Assembly (NCBI RefSeq): GCF_025061645.1
Contig: NZ_JANYMP010000012.1
Location: 186,001-250,000, forward strand
DNA length: 64,000 nt
Direction: 5' to 3'
Source: Umezawaea endophytica
Lineage (GTDB): Bacteria > Actinomycetota > Actinomycetes > Mycobacteriales > Pseudonocardiaceae
This document shows positions 30,845 to 40,146 of this stretch, in pieces (the first letter of the stretch is position 1; each line of letters begins with the position of its first letter). The notes beneath the pieces are model-generated. The model ran no database searches. It saw only the letters and a program-made list of their open reading frames with translations, and was not told the origin of the DNA. A program made the translations under genes and the position numbers.

Positions 30845-32689
30845 CTACCGCGAGGGGTCGCGCACGGCCCCGGTCGACGCGTCCGTGGTGAGGCGCGCGT
30901 ACGCCCGCAGCGCCGCGGTCACCGGGCGCACCCGGTCCACCGGCTGCCACGGCCGTTCGGCCGCCTCCATCTTCGCCCGGCGCTCGGCCAGCACGTCGTC
31001 GGCCACCAGCAGTTCGAGCCTGCGCTCGTGCACGTCGATGAGGATCCGGTCGCCGTCCTGGACGAGCCCGATCGCGCCGCCGCCCGCCGCCTCCGGCGAG
31101 ACGTGCCCGATCGACAGCCCCGACGACCCGCCGGAAAACCGCCCGTCGGTGATCAGCGCGCACTTCTTGCCGAGCCCGGAGCCCTTGAGGAACGCGGTCG
31201 GGTGCAGCATCTCCTGCATGCCCGGCCCGCCCGCGGGACCCTCGTAGCGGACCACCAGCACGTCACCGGCCTGGATCTCCTTCTTGAGGATCACCGAAAC
31301 GGCCTCCTCCTGGCTCTCCACGACTCGTGCCGGGCCCTCGAAGTGCCACAGCTCCTCGTCGATGCCCGCGGCCTTGATGACCGCGCCGCGCTCGGCCAGG
31401 TTGCCGCGCAGCACCGCCAGGCCGCCGTCCTTGGTGAAGGCGTGCTCCACGTCGTGGATGCAGCCCCCGGCCGCGTCGGTGTCCAAAGAGGACCAGCGGT
31501 TGGACGTGGAGAACGCTTCGGTGGTCCGAACCCCTCCGGGGGCGGCGTGGAACAGCTCCACGGCCCGCTCGGACGGGCCCGCGCCGCGCACGTCCCACTC
31601 GGTCAGCCACTGCTCCAGCGACGGGCTGTGCACCGAGTGCACGTCCCGGTGCAGCAGGCCACCGCGGTCCAGCTCACCGAGCAGCGCGGGGATGCCGCCC
31701 GCCCGGTGCACGTCCTCCATGTGGTAGTCCGAGTTCGGCGACACCTTCGACAGGCACGGCACCCGACGGCTGATGTCGTCGATGTCCTGGAGGGTGAAGT
31801 CGATCTCGCCCTCCTGCGCGGCGGCGAGGATGTGCAGCACCGTGTTGGTCGATCCGCCCATCGCCATGTCCAGCGCCATCGCGTTCTCGAACGCCTTGCG
31901 GTTCGCGATCGTCCGCGGCAGCGCCGTCTCGTCGTCCTGCTCGTACCAGCGGCGGCACAGCTCGACGACGGTCTTGCCCGCCTCGACGAACAGCTCCCGG
32001 CGCGCGGCGTGCGTCGCCAGCGTCGAACCGTTGCCCGGCAGCGCCAACCCGAGCGCCTCGGTCAGGCAGTTCATCGAGTTCGCGGTGAACATGCCGGAGC
32101 ACGACCCGCACGTCGGGCACGCCGACCGCTCGACCTCGTCCAGACCGGCCTGGTCGACGTTCGAGTTCGCCGACGCGGAGATCGTCGTGATCAGGTCGGA
32201 CGAGGGGATCGCCACCCCGTCCACGATGACGGCCTTGCCAGCCTCCATCGGCCCGCCCGACACGAACACCACCGGGATGTTCAGCCGCAGCGCGGCGTTC
32301 AGCATGCCCGGCGTGATCTTGTCGCAGTTCGAGATGCAGACGATCGCGTCGGCCTGGTGCGCGTTCACCATGTACTCGACGGCGTCCGCGATCACCTCGC
32401 GCGAGGGCAGCGAGTACAGCATCCCGCTGTGCCCCATGGCGATGCCGTCGTCCACCGCGATCGTGTGGAACTCGCGCGGCACCCCGCCCGCCTCGCGGAT
32501 GCCCTCGGCGACGATGTCACCGAGGTCGCGCAGGTGCACGTGACCGGGCACGAACTGCGTGTAGGAGTTCGCGATGGCGATGATCGGCTTGCCGAAGTCG
32601 GAATCCGTCATGCCGGTCGCCCGCCAGAGCGAACGGGCGCCTGCGGCGTTGCGGCCATGAGTGGTGGTGCGGGACCGGAGCGGGGGCAC
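30845..32689 (-). CDS. ilvD: Dihydroxy-acid dehydratase
   Basis: A 614-residue IlvD. It dehydrates 2,3-dihydroxy-isovalerate and -methylvalerate to the keto acids of Val, Leu and Ile. Fe-S ligands are in [13 protein letters not shown] and [18 protein letters not shown]; the C-terminal [19 protein letters not shown] is the family signature. The ATG start gives the usual N terminus ([20 protein letters not shown]). In M. tuberculosis ilvD is elsewhere, so its position here, near but opposite in direction to ilvBNC, is a lineage-specific arrangement. Confidence 0.96.
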   Translation of the reverse strand: MPPLRSRTTTHGRNAAGARSLWRATGMTDSDFGKPIIAIANSYTQFVPGHVHLRDLGDIVAEGIREAGGVPREFHTIAVDDGIAMGHSGMLYSLPSREVIADAVEYMVNAHQADAIVCISNCDKITPGMLNAALRLNIPVVFVSGGPMEAGKAVIVDGVAIPSSDLITTISASANSNVDQAGLDEVERSACPTCGSCSGMFTANSMNCLTEALGLALPGNGSTLATHAARRELFVEAGKTVVELCRRWYEQDDETALPRTIANRKAFENAMALDMAMGGSTNTVLHILAAAQEGEIDFTLQDIDDISRRVPCLSKVSPNSDYHMEDVHRAGGIPALLGELDRGGLLHRDVHSVHSPSLEQWLTEWDVRGAGPSERAVELFHAAPGGVRTTEAFSTSNRWSSLDTDAAGGCIHDVEHAFTKDGGLAVLRGNLAERGAVIKAAGIDEELWHFEGPARVVESQEEAVSVILKKEIQAGDVLVVRYEGPAGGPGMQEMLHPTAFLKGSGLGKKCALITDGRFSGGSSGLSIGHVSPEAAGGGAIGLVQDGDRILIDVHERRLELLVADDVLAERRAKMEAAERPWQPVDRVRPVTAALRAYARLTTDASTGAVRDPSR

Positions 32690-32763
32690 GGCTCCTCCAG
32701 AATCTGGGAACAGCGAGATGATCAGACGCCTGGTGGGCGTGACGAGCGGGTGGGGCCGGTGCC

Positions 32764-33204
32764 TCAGACGTTACTCGTGCGCAGCTCAGCGGTTACCAGT
32801 AGAGCGGCCAGTGCGAGCGTGATCACGTGCACGACGGTGCACCACAGGCAGATCTTGCCGATCAGGAACACCTCGGCCGCGATGAGGTAGACGACCATCA
32901 GGACGCCGACGCCCACCGACCCGAGCCGCGCCCAGCCGATCCACGGGTTCCGGCTGCGCCAGGCCTGGGGGAGGCAGAGCAGGGTCAGGAAGGCATAGAA
33001 CGCGGTGCCCAGGTCGGCGACCGGGATGCCGAACAGCCTGGACTGGTCGCTGCTGGTGACGGAGGCGCAGTCGACGAGGCTGTTCTCCGCGCAGACCAGC
33101 AGGTCGGTCGTGCTGTAGTGCGCGACGGTGAGGTAGATCGACACGGCCAGTCCCGCCAGCGCCAGCAGGAGGCTGGCCAGAGGGACGCGGGAAGTCTTGA
33201 GCAC
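32764..33204 (-). CDS. Vitamin K epoxide reductase (VKOR) family protein
   Basis: A 146-residue four-helix membrane protein. The redox CLWC pair is near residue 119, and the loop cysteines ([13 protein letters not shown], ~37-47) that shuttle electrons to DsbA-like partners are present. In actinobacteria VKOR replaces DsbB and reoxidises periplasmic thiol oxidases with menaquinone. GTG start; the open frame extends upstream over an unrelated region. A second VKOR-like gene may exist elsewhere. Confidence 0.85.
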   Translation of the reverse strand: MLKTSRVPLASLLLALAGLAVSIYLTVAHYSTTDLLVCAENSLVDCASVTSSDQSRLFGIPVADLGTAFYAFLTLLCLPQAWRSRNPWIGWARLGSVGVGVLMVVYLIAAEVFLIGKICLWCTVVHVITLALAALLVTAELRTSNV

Positions 33205-33326
33205 CCGTCGACTGTACGGAGGGCGTGGGTTGGGCTGGTGTGAACCGCGGTGTCGTGCTACCTGATCGAGTGATCTTCCGGCAGGGGCCGGTCCGGTGCG
33301 GGACACCGAACCGCCGCCGCGGGTCG

Positions 33327-33830
33327 TCAGGGGCGTTCGGCGCGTTCGCGGTCGGCGTCGTCCGTGGCGACGGCCTCCTCGACGGGCTCGACAGGGGCGT
33401 CGACCGGCTCGACGGCGGCCACCGGCTCCTCGTCGTCGGCGGGCTCCTCGGCCTTGGCCGTCGGGACGGTGATCCGGCCACCGCTGACCGCCGACAGCGC
33501 GGGCAGGTGCATCATCCGCACGGCGGGGAGCTTGACCAGCTTGTCGTCGGTGAGCACCACGCTCAACCAGGACTTCTCCGACAGCTTGACGGCCTTGACG
33601 TCGTCCCAGGCCACCGTCCTGCTGCCGAACAGCCCGCGCGCGACGATCCGCTCCGCGGTCACCGTCGTCCTGAGCCGCACCACCCACACGGCGAACGCCA
33701 GCGGCAGCGCGTAGAGCACCTGGAGGCCGGGCACCGCGAACGCCACCGGCGTCACGCAGATCAACCCCACCCCGGAGGCGAGGAGGGCGACGGCGGGGAT
33801 TCGGAAGACCAGCTTGTCCACGTCCGCCAT
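33327..33830 (-). CDS. PH-domain membrane protein (Cfp6-like)
   Basis: A 167-residue protein: two N-terminal transmembrane helices (PAVALLASGVGLICVTPVAF, VLYALPLAFAVWVV), a bacterial PH-like domain (VTAERIVARGLFGSRTVAWD) and an acidic, Pro/Glu-rich tail. The mycobacterial Cfp6 gene (Rv3004 as I recall) has the same domain plan and the same place next to ilvB. Function unknown. I used the ATG giving MADVDKLVFRIPAV; the longer frame crosses the ilvB promoter region. Confidence 0.8.
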   Translation of the reverse strand: MADVDKLVFRIPAVALLASGVGLICVTPVAFAVPGLQVLYALPLAFAVWVVRLRTTVTAERIVARGLFGSRTVAWDDVKAVKLSEKSWLSVVLTDDKLVKLPAVRMMHLPALSAVSGGRITVPTAKAEEPADDEEPVAAVEPVDAPVEPVEEAVATDDADRERAERP

Positions 33831-33917
33831 GGTCGCACCGGTCAGCCGAGCGGGTGACTCCGGGCCGGATACGTGCAGCACGTCACGTCCACGATCCGGG
33901 ATTTCGATCCCGCCCAG

Positions 33918-33946
33918 TTGACGATGTCGCGGATTCACCGTTAACG
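33918..33946 (+). promoter_or_regulatory. ilvB promoter
   Basis: A -35 element TTGACG and a -10 element TTAACG with 17-bp spacing. Transcription would start at about 33953-33955, on or next to the ATG of the leader peptide, so the leader mRNA would be nearly leaderless. Confidence 0.65.
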
Positions 33947-33954
33947 TCACCGAC

Positions 33955-34002
33955 ATGCAGCGCACGCTCGTTCTCGTACTTCCCAGGCGCGTCGACGCCT
34001 AG
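33955..34002 (+). CDS. ilvB leader peptide
   Basis: A 15-codon open frame MQRTLVLVLPRRVDA with five consecutive Leu/Val codons (ctc gtt ctc gta ctt). Non-preferred codons are used in a GC-rich genome, as expected for a sensor. It ends at TAG 119 bases before ilvB. Ribosome stalling at Leu/Val codons when charged tRNA is scarce would change folding of the RNA downstream. It is too short for ordinary gene finding. Confidence 0.85.
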   Translation: MQRTLVLVLPRRVDA

Positions 34003-34065
34003 GCAGTAGAAGCTGCGTCGACGCGCGACCCTCGTACGACCCGTTCGGGTTGTCGAGGGTTTTTT
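33987..34065 (+). terminator. ilvB attenuator
   Basis: A terminator stem ACCCTCG-ACGACCC / GGGTTGT-CGAGGGT (34028-34060, one bulged T, one G.T) is followed by six T residues (34060-34065). Upstream, GCGCGTCGACGC at the end of the leader peptide frame (33987-33998) is perfectly complementary to GCGTCGACGCGC (34015-34026). That pairing is under the control of the translating ribosome, the usual layout of amino acid attenuators. Confidence 0.85.
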
Positions 34066-34121
34066 CGTGCCCGGACCCCTAGGTGGGCCCACCACCGCAT
34101 CCGACACCACGAGGCAGACAG

Positions 34122-35954
34122 ATGACTAGCGCAACCTCGCGACAGGCCCCAGGCGAGTCGCCCCGCCCCGGTCCGCGGCCCAAACCGGCCCCGCCGAGCG
34201 GAGCCCCGATCCGCGTAACCGGTGCCCAGTCGCTCGTCCGTTCACTCGAAGCCGTCGGCTGCGAAATCGTCTTCGGCATCCCCGGCGGGACGATCCTGCC
34301 CGCGTACGACCCGCTGCTCGACTCGACCAAGGTCCGGCACGTCCTCGTGCGCCACGAGCAGGGCGCGGGCCACGCCGCGACCGGCTACGCGCAGGCCACC
34401 GGCAAGGTCGGCGTGTGCATGGCGACCTCGGGTCCCGGCGCGACGAACCTGGTCACCCCCCTCGCGGACGCGAACATGGACTCCGTCCCCGTCGTCGCGA
34501 TCACCGGGCAGCAGAGCCGCCCGCTGATCGGCACGGACGCGTTCCAAGAGGCCGACATCTGCGGCATCACGATGCCGATCACGAAGCACAACGTCCTCGT
34601 GACCGACCCGGCGGAGATCCCGCGGGCGATCGCCGAGGCGTTCCACCTGGCGTCGACGGGCCGACCCGGCCCCGTGCTGGTGGACATCCCCAAGGACGTG
34701 CTCCAGGAGATGACGACGTTCTCCTGGCCGCCGGAGCTGCGCCTGCCGGGCTACCGCCCGACGACGAGGCCGCACGGGAAGCAGGTGCGGGAGGCCGCGA
34801 AGCTGATCGCGGCGGCGAAGAAGCCGGTGCTCTACGTCGGCGGCGGCGTCATCAAGGCCAACGCCAACGCGGAACTGCTGGCGCTCGCCGAGTCCACCGG
34901 CATCCCGGTCGTCACGACCCTGATGGCGAAGGGCGCGTTCCCGGACTCGCACCCGCAGCACATGGGCATGCCCGGCATGCACGGCTCGGTCGGCGCGGTC
35001 GCCGCGATGCAGCAGGCGGACCTCCTGGTCGCGCTCGGCGCGCGGTTCGACGACCGGGTCACCGGCCAGCTCTCGTCGTTCGCGCCGAACGCGCAGGTCG
35101 TGCACGCGGACATCGACCCGGCGGAGATCTCCAAGAACCGCCGCGCGGACGTGCCGATCGTCGGTGACTGCAAGGAGATCATCACCGAGCTGGTCGACGC
35201 CATCAAGGTCGAGGTCGAGCACTCCGGCAAGACCGTCGACCTGGCGCCGTGGTGGGGCTACCTCAACGGCCTCAAGGAGACCTACCCGCTCGGCTACGAC
35301 GAGCCGGTCGACGGGACGCTGTCGCCGCAGTACGTGATCGAGCGCATCGGCCAGCTCGTCGGTCCGGACGCGCTCTACACCGCGGGCGTCGGCCAGCACC
35401 AGATGTGGGCGGCGCAGTTCATCAAGTACGAGAACCCGCGCACGTGGATCAACTCCGGCGGTCTCGGCACCATGGGCTACGCGGTCCCCGCGGCCATGGG
35501 CGCCAAGGCGGGCGCGCCGGACAAGCAGGTGTGGGCCATCGACGGCGACGGCTGCTTCCAGATGACCAACCAGGAACTGGCCACCTGCGCCATCGAGGGC
35601 CTGCCGATCAAGGTCGCCGTCATCAACAACGGCAACCTGGGCATGGTCCGCCAGTGGCAGAACCTGTTCTACGAGGGCCGCTACTCGCAGACCGACCTCG
35701 GCACGCACAAGCACCGCATCCCGGACTTCAAGCTGCTCGGCGAGGCCATGGGCTGCGCCGGACTGCGCGCGGAGTCCCGCGAAGAGGTCGACGCGGTCAT
35801 CAGGCAGGCCATGGAGATCAACGACCGGCCGGTCGTCATCGACTTCGTGGTCGGCAAGGACGCCCAGGTGTGGCCGATGGTCGCGGCGGGCACCGGCAAC
35901 TCCGAGATCATGGCCGCACGCGGCATCCGCCCACTGTTCGATGAGGACCTGTGA
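34122..35954 (+). CDS. ilvB: Acetolactate synthase large subunit
   Basis: A 610-residue thiamine-diphosphate enzyme that makes acetolactate (Val/Leu) and acetohydroxybutyrate (Ile). The N-terminal domain ([13 protein letters not shown] with the activating Glu in [11 protein letters not shown]), central FAD-like domain and C-terminal ThDP motif [12 protein letters not shown]...NNGN are complete. A basic, Pro-rich N-terminal stretch of ~40 residues precedes the core. The ATG following GAGGCAG is preferred to a longer frame. It is expressed under leader-peptide attenuation and overlaps ilvN by one base. Confidence 0.97.
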   Translation: MTSATSRQAPGESPRPGPRPKPAPPSGAPIRVTGAQSLVRSLEAVGCEIVFGIPGGTILPAYDPLLDSTKVRHVLVRHEQGAGHAATGYAQATGKVGVCMATSGPGATNLVTPLADANMDSVPVVAITGQQSRPLIGTDAFQEADICGITMPITKHNVLVTDPAEIPRAIAEAFHLASTGRPGPVLVDIPKDVLQEMTTFSWPPELRLPGYRPTTRPHGKQVREAAKLIAAAKKPVLYVGGGVIKANANAELLALAESTGIPVVTTLMAKGAFPDSHPQHMGMPGMHGSVGAVAAMQQADLLVALGARFDDRVTGQLSSFAPNAQVVHADIDPAEISKNRRADVPIVGDCKEIITELVDAIKVEVEHSGKTVDLAPWWGYLNGLKETYPLGYDEPVDGTLSPQYVIERIGQLVGPDALYTAGVGQHQMWAAQFIKYENPRTWINSGGLGTMGYAVPAAMGAKAGAPDKQVWAIDGDGCFQMTNQELATCAIEGLPIKVAVINNGNLGMVRQWQNLFYEGRYSQTDLGTHKHRIPDFKLLGEAMGCAGLRAESREEVDAVIRQAMEINDRPVVIDFVVGKDAQVWPMVAAGTGNSEIMAARGIRPLFDEDL

Positions 35955-36460
35955 TGACCCGGCACACCCTGAGCGTTCTGGTCGAGGACAAGCCCGGTGT
36001 GCTCGCGCGCGTCGCGGGCCTGTTCTCCCGGCGGGGGTTCAACATCGAATCCCTCGCCGTCGGCCGCACCGAGTACCCCGACATCTCCCGGATGACCATC
36101 GTCGTCTCGGTCGACGAACTGCCACTGGAACAGGTCACCAAGCAGCTCAACAAGCTGATCAACGTGATCAAGATCGTGGAGCTGGAGCCGACCGCTTCGG
36201 TTCAGCGACAACTGCTGCTCGTGAAGGTCAGGGCCGACGCGACCGTGCGCAGCCAGGTGCTCGAAACCGTGCAGCTCTTCCGCGCCAAGGTCGTCGACGT
36301 GTCACCGGAGGCCGTCACCGTCGAGGCCACGGGCACGTCTGACAAGCTCGACGCGCTGCTCCGAATGCTGGAGCCGTACGGGCTCCGCGAGATCGTGCAG
36401 TCCGGCATGGTCGCGATCGGCCGCGGCGCTCGCTCGATCACCGCTACCGCGGTGCGCTAG
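35954..36460 (+). CDS. ilvN: Acetolactate synthase regulatory subunit
   Basis: A 168-residue small subunit with an N-terminal ACT domain (HTLSVLVEDKPGVLARVAGLFSRRGFNI spans it) and C-terminal ALS_ss domain (LLRMLEPYGLREIVQSGMVA). It binds Val and gives feedback inhibition of IlvB. ATG overlaps the ilvB TGA by one base. Confidence 0.96.
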   Translation: MTRHTLSVLVEDKPGVLARVAGLFSRRGFNIESLAVGRTEYPDISRMTIVVSVDELPLEQVTKQLNKLINVIKIVELEPTASVQRQLLLVKVRADATVRSQVLETVQLFRAKVVDVSPEAVTVEATGTSDKLDALLRMLEPYGLREIVQSGMVAIGRGARSITATAVR

Positions 36461-37516
<1,056 letters not shown>

Positions 37517-37530
37517 CCAGCGCTTTTCGG

Positions 37531-37571
37531 TACCGGAGCCCGCGATGCCCTCGGCGTCGCGGGCTCCGGTA
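37531..37571 (+). terminator. ilvBNC terminator
   Basis: A perfect 15-bp stem (TACCGGAGCCCGCGA / TCGCGGGCTCCGGTA) with an 11-base loop, 14 bases after the ilvC stop. Confidence 0.82.
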
Positions 37572-37582
37572 TACCTAGGGAC

Positions 37583-37852
37583 ATGACCGAGAGCGCGCCG
37601 ATCTACGACGACAAGGCTCACGTACGCGGCAACCTCGACCTGACGAAGGCCGAGTGGCAGCGAGGCGGAGACGACTCCGACCCGGACGGCGAACACGTGG
37701 AGATCGCTTTCGTCGAGCACACGGACGACGTCACCTACGTGGCGATGCGAAACTCGGCCCACCCGGAGGGCCCGGTCCTGGTATTCACGCCCGCCGAGTG
37801 GGACGCGTTCATCCTGGGGGCGAAGGACGGCGAGTTCGACGAGCCGTGGTGA
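37583..37852 (+). CDS. DUF397-domain protein
   Basis: An 89-residue small acidic protein of the DUF397 family: the diagnostic end FTPAEWDAFILGAKDGEFD is intact. In streptomycetes such proteins usually sit beside an XRE-type regulator (WhiJ-like pairs) and modulate its activity. Here no XRE gene is adjacent, so it is an orphan. ATG start 12 bases after the ilvC terminator. Confidence 0.85.
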   Translation: MTESAPIYDDKAHVRGNLDLTKAEWQRGGDDSDPDGEHVEIAFVEHTDDVTYVAMRNSAHPEGPVLVFTPAEWDAFILGAKDGEFDEPW

Positions 37853-37879
37853 GGTCGGTGCCCGCTGGAACCGCTCCTT

Positions 37880-38473
37880 CTACGGCGTGGTCGGCTCGTT
37901 GGGCGTGTCGACGATCCTGGTGATGAGGAAGTCCAGGCGTTCTTCTTGGCCGGCTTGGGGGATGCGGCCGCTGTCGGACAGGACGGCCAGGCCGTGCACC
38001 GCGCTCCAGGTGACTTCGGCGAACAGTTCGCGCCTGGTGTTCGTCGGGGGGAAGCAGTCGACGAACTCGGTGAACGCTGCCCGTAGTGGGGGCGGGGTTT
38101 CGGTGCTCGCGAACTTCAGGTTGGTGGGTAGGACGAACATGGCCTGGTAGAGGGCCGGTCGTTCGGTCGCGAACTCCAGGTAGGCGCGGCAGACGGCGCG
38201 CAGGGGTTGCTCGGGGTGCGTGGCGGTTTGCCGCGCGCGGCGCAGGTGGGTGGCGAGTTCGTCGAAGCCGTCCAGCGCGACGGCGCTGACGATGGCTTCC
38301 TTGCCGTTGAAGTGGCTGTACAACACCGGCTGGCTGTACTCGACGCGCTCGGCCAGCCGTCGCGTCGTCACCGCCTCCCAGCCTTCGGTCTCCGCCAACT
38401 CGCGCGCGGCCGTGATGATCAGTTGGTGACGGTTGGCGCGTTCGCGCTCGCGGCGTTCGTGGATGGCGGACAT
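37880..38473 (-). CDS. TetR-family transcriptional regulator
   Basis: A 197-residue TetR regulator: helix-turn-helix at ~30-65 (VTTRRLAERVEYSQPVLYSHF) and a C-terminal WHG-type ligand domain (LYQAMFVLPTNLKF). It is divergent from the DUF4267 membrane-protein gene. Two identical-class palindromes lie between them, so it probably represses both itself and that gene. Confidence 0.88.
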   Translation of the reverse strand: MSAIHERRERERANRHQLIITAARELAETEGWEAVTTRRLAERVEYSQPVLYSHFNGKEAIVSAVALDGFDELATHLRRARQTATHPEQPLRAVCRAYLEFATERPALYQAMFVLPTNLKFASTETPPPLRAAFTEFVDCFPPTNTRRELFAEVTWSAVHGLAVLSDSGRIPQAGQEERLDFLITRIVDTPNEPTTP

Positions 38474-38482
38474 GGGTGGATT

Positions 38483-38546
38483 CTAGCAGTGCTAGACATC
38501 CTGTCGAGGCTTGGTCTATCGTCGATACTGTTGCTAGCGCCGCTAG
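38483..38546. promoter_or_regulatory. Twin TetR operators
   Basis: Two perfect 13-bp palindromes, CTAGCAGTGCTAG (38483-38495) and CTAGCGCCGCTAG (38534-38546), 51 bp centre to centre, between tetR and the DUF4267 gene. They share the arms CTAGC/GCTAG. Likely binding sites of the adjacent TetR protein. Confidence 0.75.
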
Positions 38547-38588
38547 GGCGGTGGTCGGTGGTCGGTTTCGTCGGGAGGGGAGCGGGTC

Positions 38589-38966
38589 GTGCTCGTCAAC
38601 GTTGCTTATGTGCTTGCCGGGTTGGTCGGGGTGGGTATCTTCGTGATCGGGGTGCGTGCTTTTTGGGTGCCGCAGGCTGCGGTTGGGTTTGGAATCCCGG
38701 ATACGCCTGTTGAGGATCGGAACTTCCAGGCTTGGTTGTCGGTGAAGTCTGTTCGGGATGTTGTTTCTGGGATTTTTATCTTTGTCTTGATGGTTGGGGC
38801 GCCGGTTCATCTGTTGGGGTGGTTCATGTTGGCTGCTGCGGCGATTCCTGTGGGGGATGGGTTGATCGTGCTGCGTAGTGGTGGGTCTAAGGCTGCGGCT
38901 TATGGGATTCACGGGGCTACGGCTTTGGTGATTCTGGTGAGCAGTGTGATTTTGCTCGTTGCTTGA
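38589..38966 (+). CDS. DUF4267 membrane protein
   Basis: A 125-residue protein with four transmembrane helices (VAYVLAGLVGVGIFVIGV, VVSGIFIFVLMVGAPV, LGWFMLAAAAIPVGDGL, ATALVILVSSVILLVA) matching the small DUF4267 family. Function unknown; family members often stand next to TetR regulators. A GGGAGGGGAG site precedes the GTG. Codon use is clearly atypical: many T-ending codons (gtt, ggt, gct, att), unlike its neighbours, which suggests recent acquisition or a local mutation bias. Confidence 0.75.
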   Translation: MLVNVAYVLAGLVGVGIFVIGVRAFWVPQAAVGFGIPDTPVEDRNFQAWLSVKSVRDVVSGIFIFVLMVGAPVHLLGWFMLAAAAIPVGDGLIVLRSGGSKAAAYGIHGATALVILVSSVILLVA

Positions 38967-39114
38967 GTGTGGTCTTTAGAACTTGACCCTCGTGGTGACT
39001 GGCGCTTTGGCGGTCTTTTGGGCCCCCGGCCGCAACTCGACCCCGTGTGAACGTTCGTTTGGCTGTCCTTTTAACCCCTCCCCCCGGCCCCACCCCGATT
39101 CTTGGCGCACGTCG

Positions 39115-39390
39115 TGCCCGGTTTGGTTTGTCAAGGCATCTTTCCCGCCTTGACAAACCAAACCGGGCATCGAGATAATTGCGCGATCGGGGTGTGTCCG
39201 GGTGGGCTAGGATCTTGTGAACGTTCCTGTTTTAGGGAGACGGTCTGGGTGGTTCTCTGACTCTGAGGTGGTCCTCGAGGGAGGCCAACGGCCCGGTCAT
39301 TGCGACCACACCCCGGTCGCGCAATTGTGTCCATGTCGCTTTTGTCTTGTCAAGGCGGGAAAGATGCCTTGACAAGACAAAAGCGACATG
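39115..39390. repeat. 276-bp element bounded by two perfect hairpins
   Basis: Hairpin 1 (39115-39169) is a perfect 23-bp stem with loop ATCTTTCCC; hairpin 2 (39332-39390) is a perfect 25-bp stem with loop GGGAAAGAT. Their inner stems share TTGTCAAGGC and their loops are reverse complements, so the 29-nt cores are inverted copies. The outer stem halves are unrelated in sequence between the two, yet perfectly self-complementary within each. Nested inside is a second inverted repeat, AATTGCGCGATCGGGGTGTG (39177-39196) and its 19/20 complement (39307-39326). The middle ~110 bp has no gene. Confidence 0.9.
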
Positions 39391-39445
39391 ACATGCGCTA
39401 AAAACCGGGGTGCGGCCGGGGGAAGGGTTTGAAAGGGAAGTCAGG

Positions 39446-39740
39446 GAGGGTTGGTCAAGGGGTTGAGTTGGGGCCGGGGGCCGGTGAGGGCTGGTTGGTC
39501 ACGGGGCGGGATGGGGCCGGGGGCCGAGTTGGGATGCGGGGCAGGATGGGGCCGGGGGCCGGTAAGGCTGGGTTGGGGTGCGGGGCAGGTTGAGGCCGGG
39601 GGCCAGTGAGGGCTAGTTGGTCACGGGGCGGGATGGGGCCGAGGGCCGCCGAGTTGGGTGCGGGGCGGTTGGGGGCTGTGGGTGCGAGTTGGTTGTGGGT
39701 CGGGGACCGTGAGGTCCAGTTGAGGGCGGGTGGGCTGGAA
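39446..39740. repeat. G-rich degenerate tandem repeat
   Basis: Imperfect repeats around GGGGCCGGGGGCCGGTGAGG, with a long-period copy of about 43 bp recurring 122 bp apart (39481 and 39603). Runs of three to five G on one strand give quadruplex potential. The stretch is non-coding. Confidence 0.75.
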
Positions 39741-40146
39741 TAGCGCCAGAGATTGGCGTGTGGGGTCCGGCCGGTGGGCTGACTAGTGGCCCGTACTGCC
39801 AACTGGGCCGTTCGTCTGTCGGTGTGCTCCTGCTGATGGCTTACCCCGGTCGTGGTGTCCCTCATCGAAGGTGTCCTGGACGCGACACGAAGGTGTTCTT
39901 GCCTTCGGGGCGCCGAAGGGGTCTTGGGGGTCCCAAACCGTGAGACCGCAGGTCAGCGGGACGGTTGTACGGTTGAATCCGCTGGTGAGGTGGGACACCC
40001 GGCGGTGGTAGGTGAGACCTCGCTGACTAGACTCGTTAACAGTCCGGACACATTGCCGTGGCCGGTCGGCGCGGCTGCCGACGGCGCCATTCCGGCCGCG
40101 GCCCGCGCTCCCCCATCTGATCCCCGATGCCCTGGGAGCAACGTCC

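Larger units (their letters stand above)
38967..40146. other. 1.2-kb non-coding stretch
   Basis: No convincing gene. A Pro-rich minus-strand frame (39455-39865) is the reflection of a G-rich repeat and is not believed. The stretch holds a hairpin-bounded element (39115-39390), G-rich degenerate repeats (39446-39740), the decamer GTGAACGTTC twice (about 39046 and 39217), and the serA upstream region. Confidence 0.7.

Noticed and set aside
33204-33687. Upstream extension of the VKOR frame
   Set aside because: Encodes Arg/Ala/Gly-rich out-of-frame sequence overlapping the PH-domain gene.
39115-39390. CRISPR array
   Set aside because: Only two repeat units, in opposite orientation, each a hairpin with no regular spacers; no cas genes in the window.
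39455-39865. 136-codon minus-strand open frame upstream of serA
   Set aside because: The translation is Pro-rich low complexity that simply mirrors the G-rich repeats; no domain, no ribosome-binding site.
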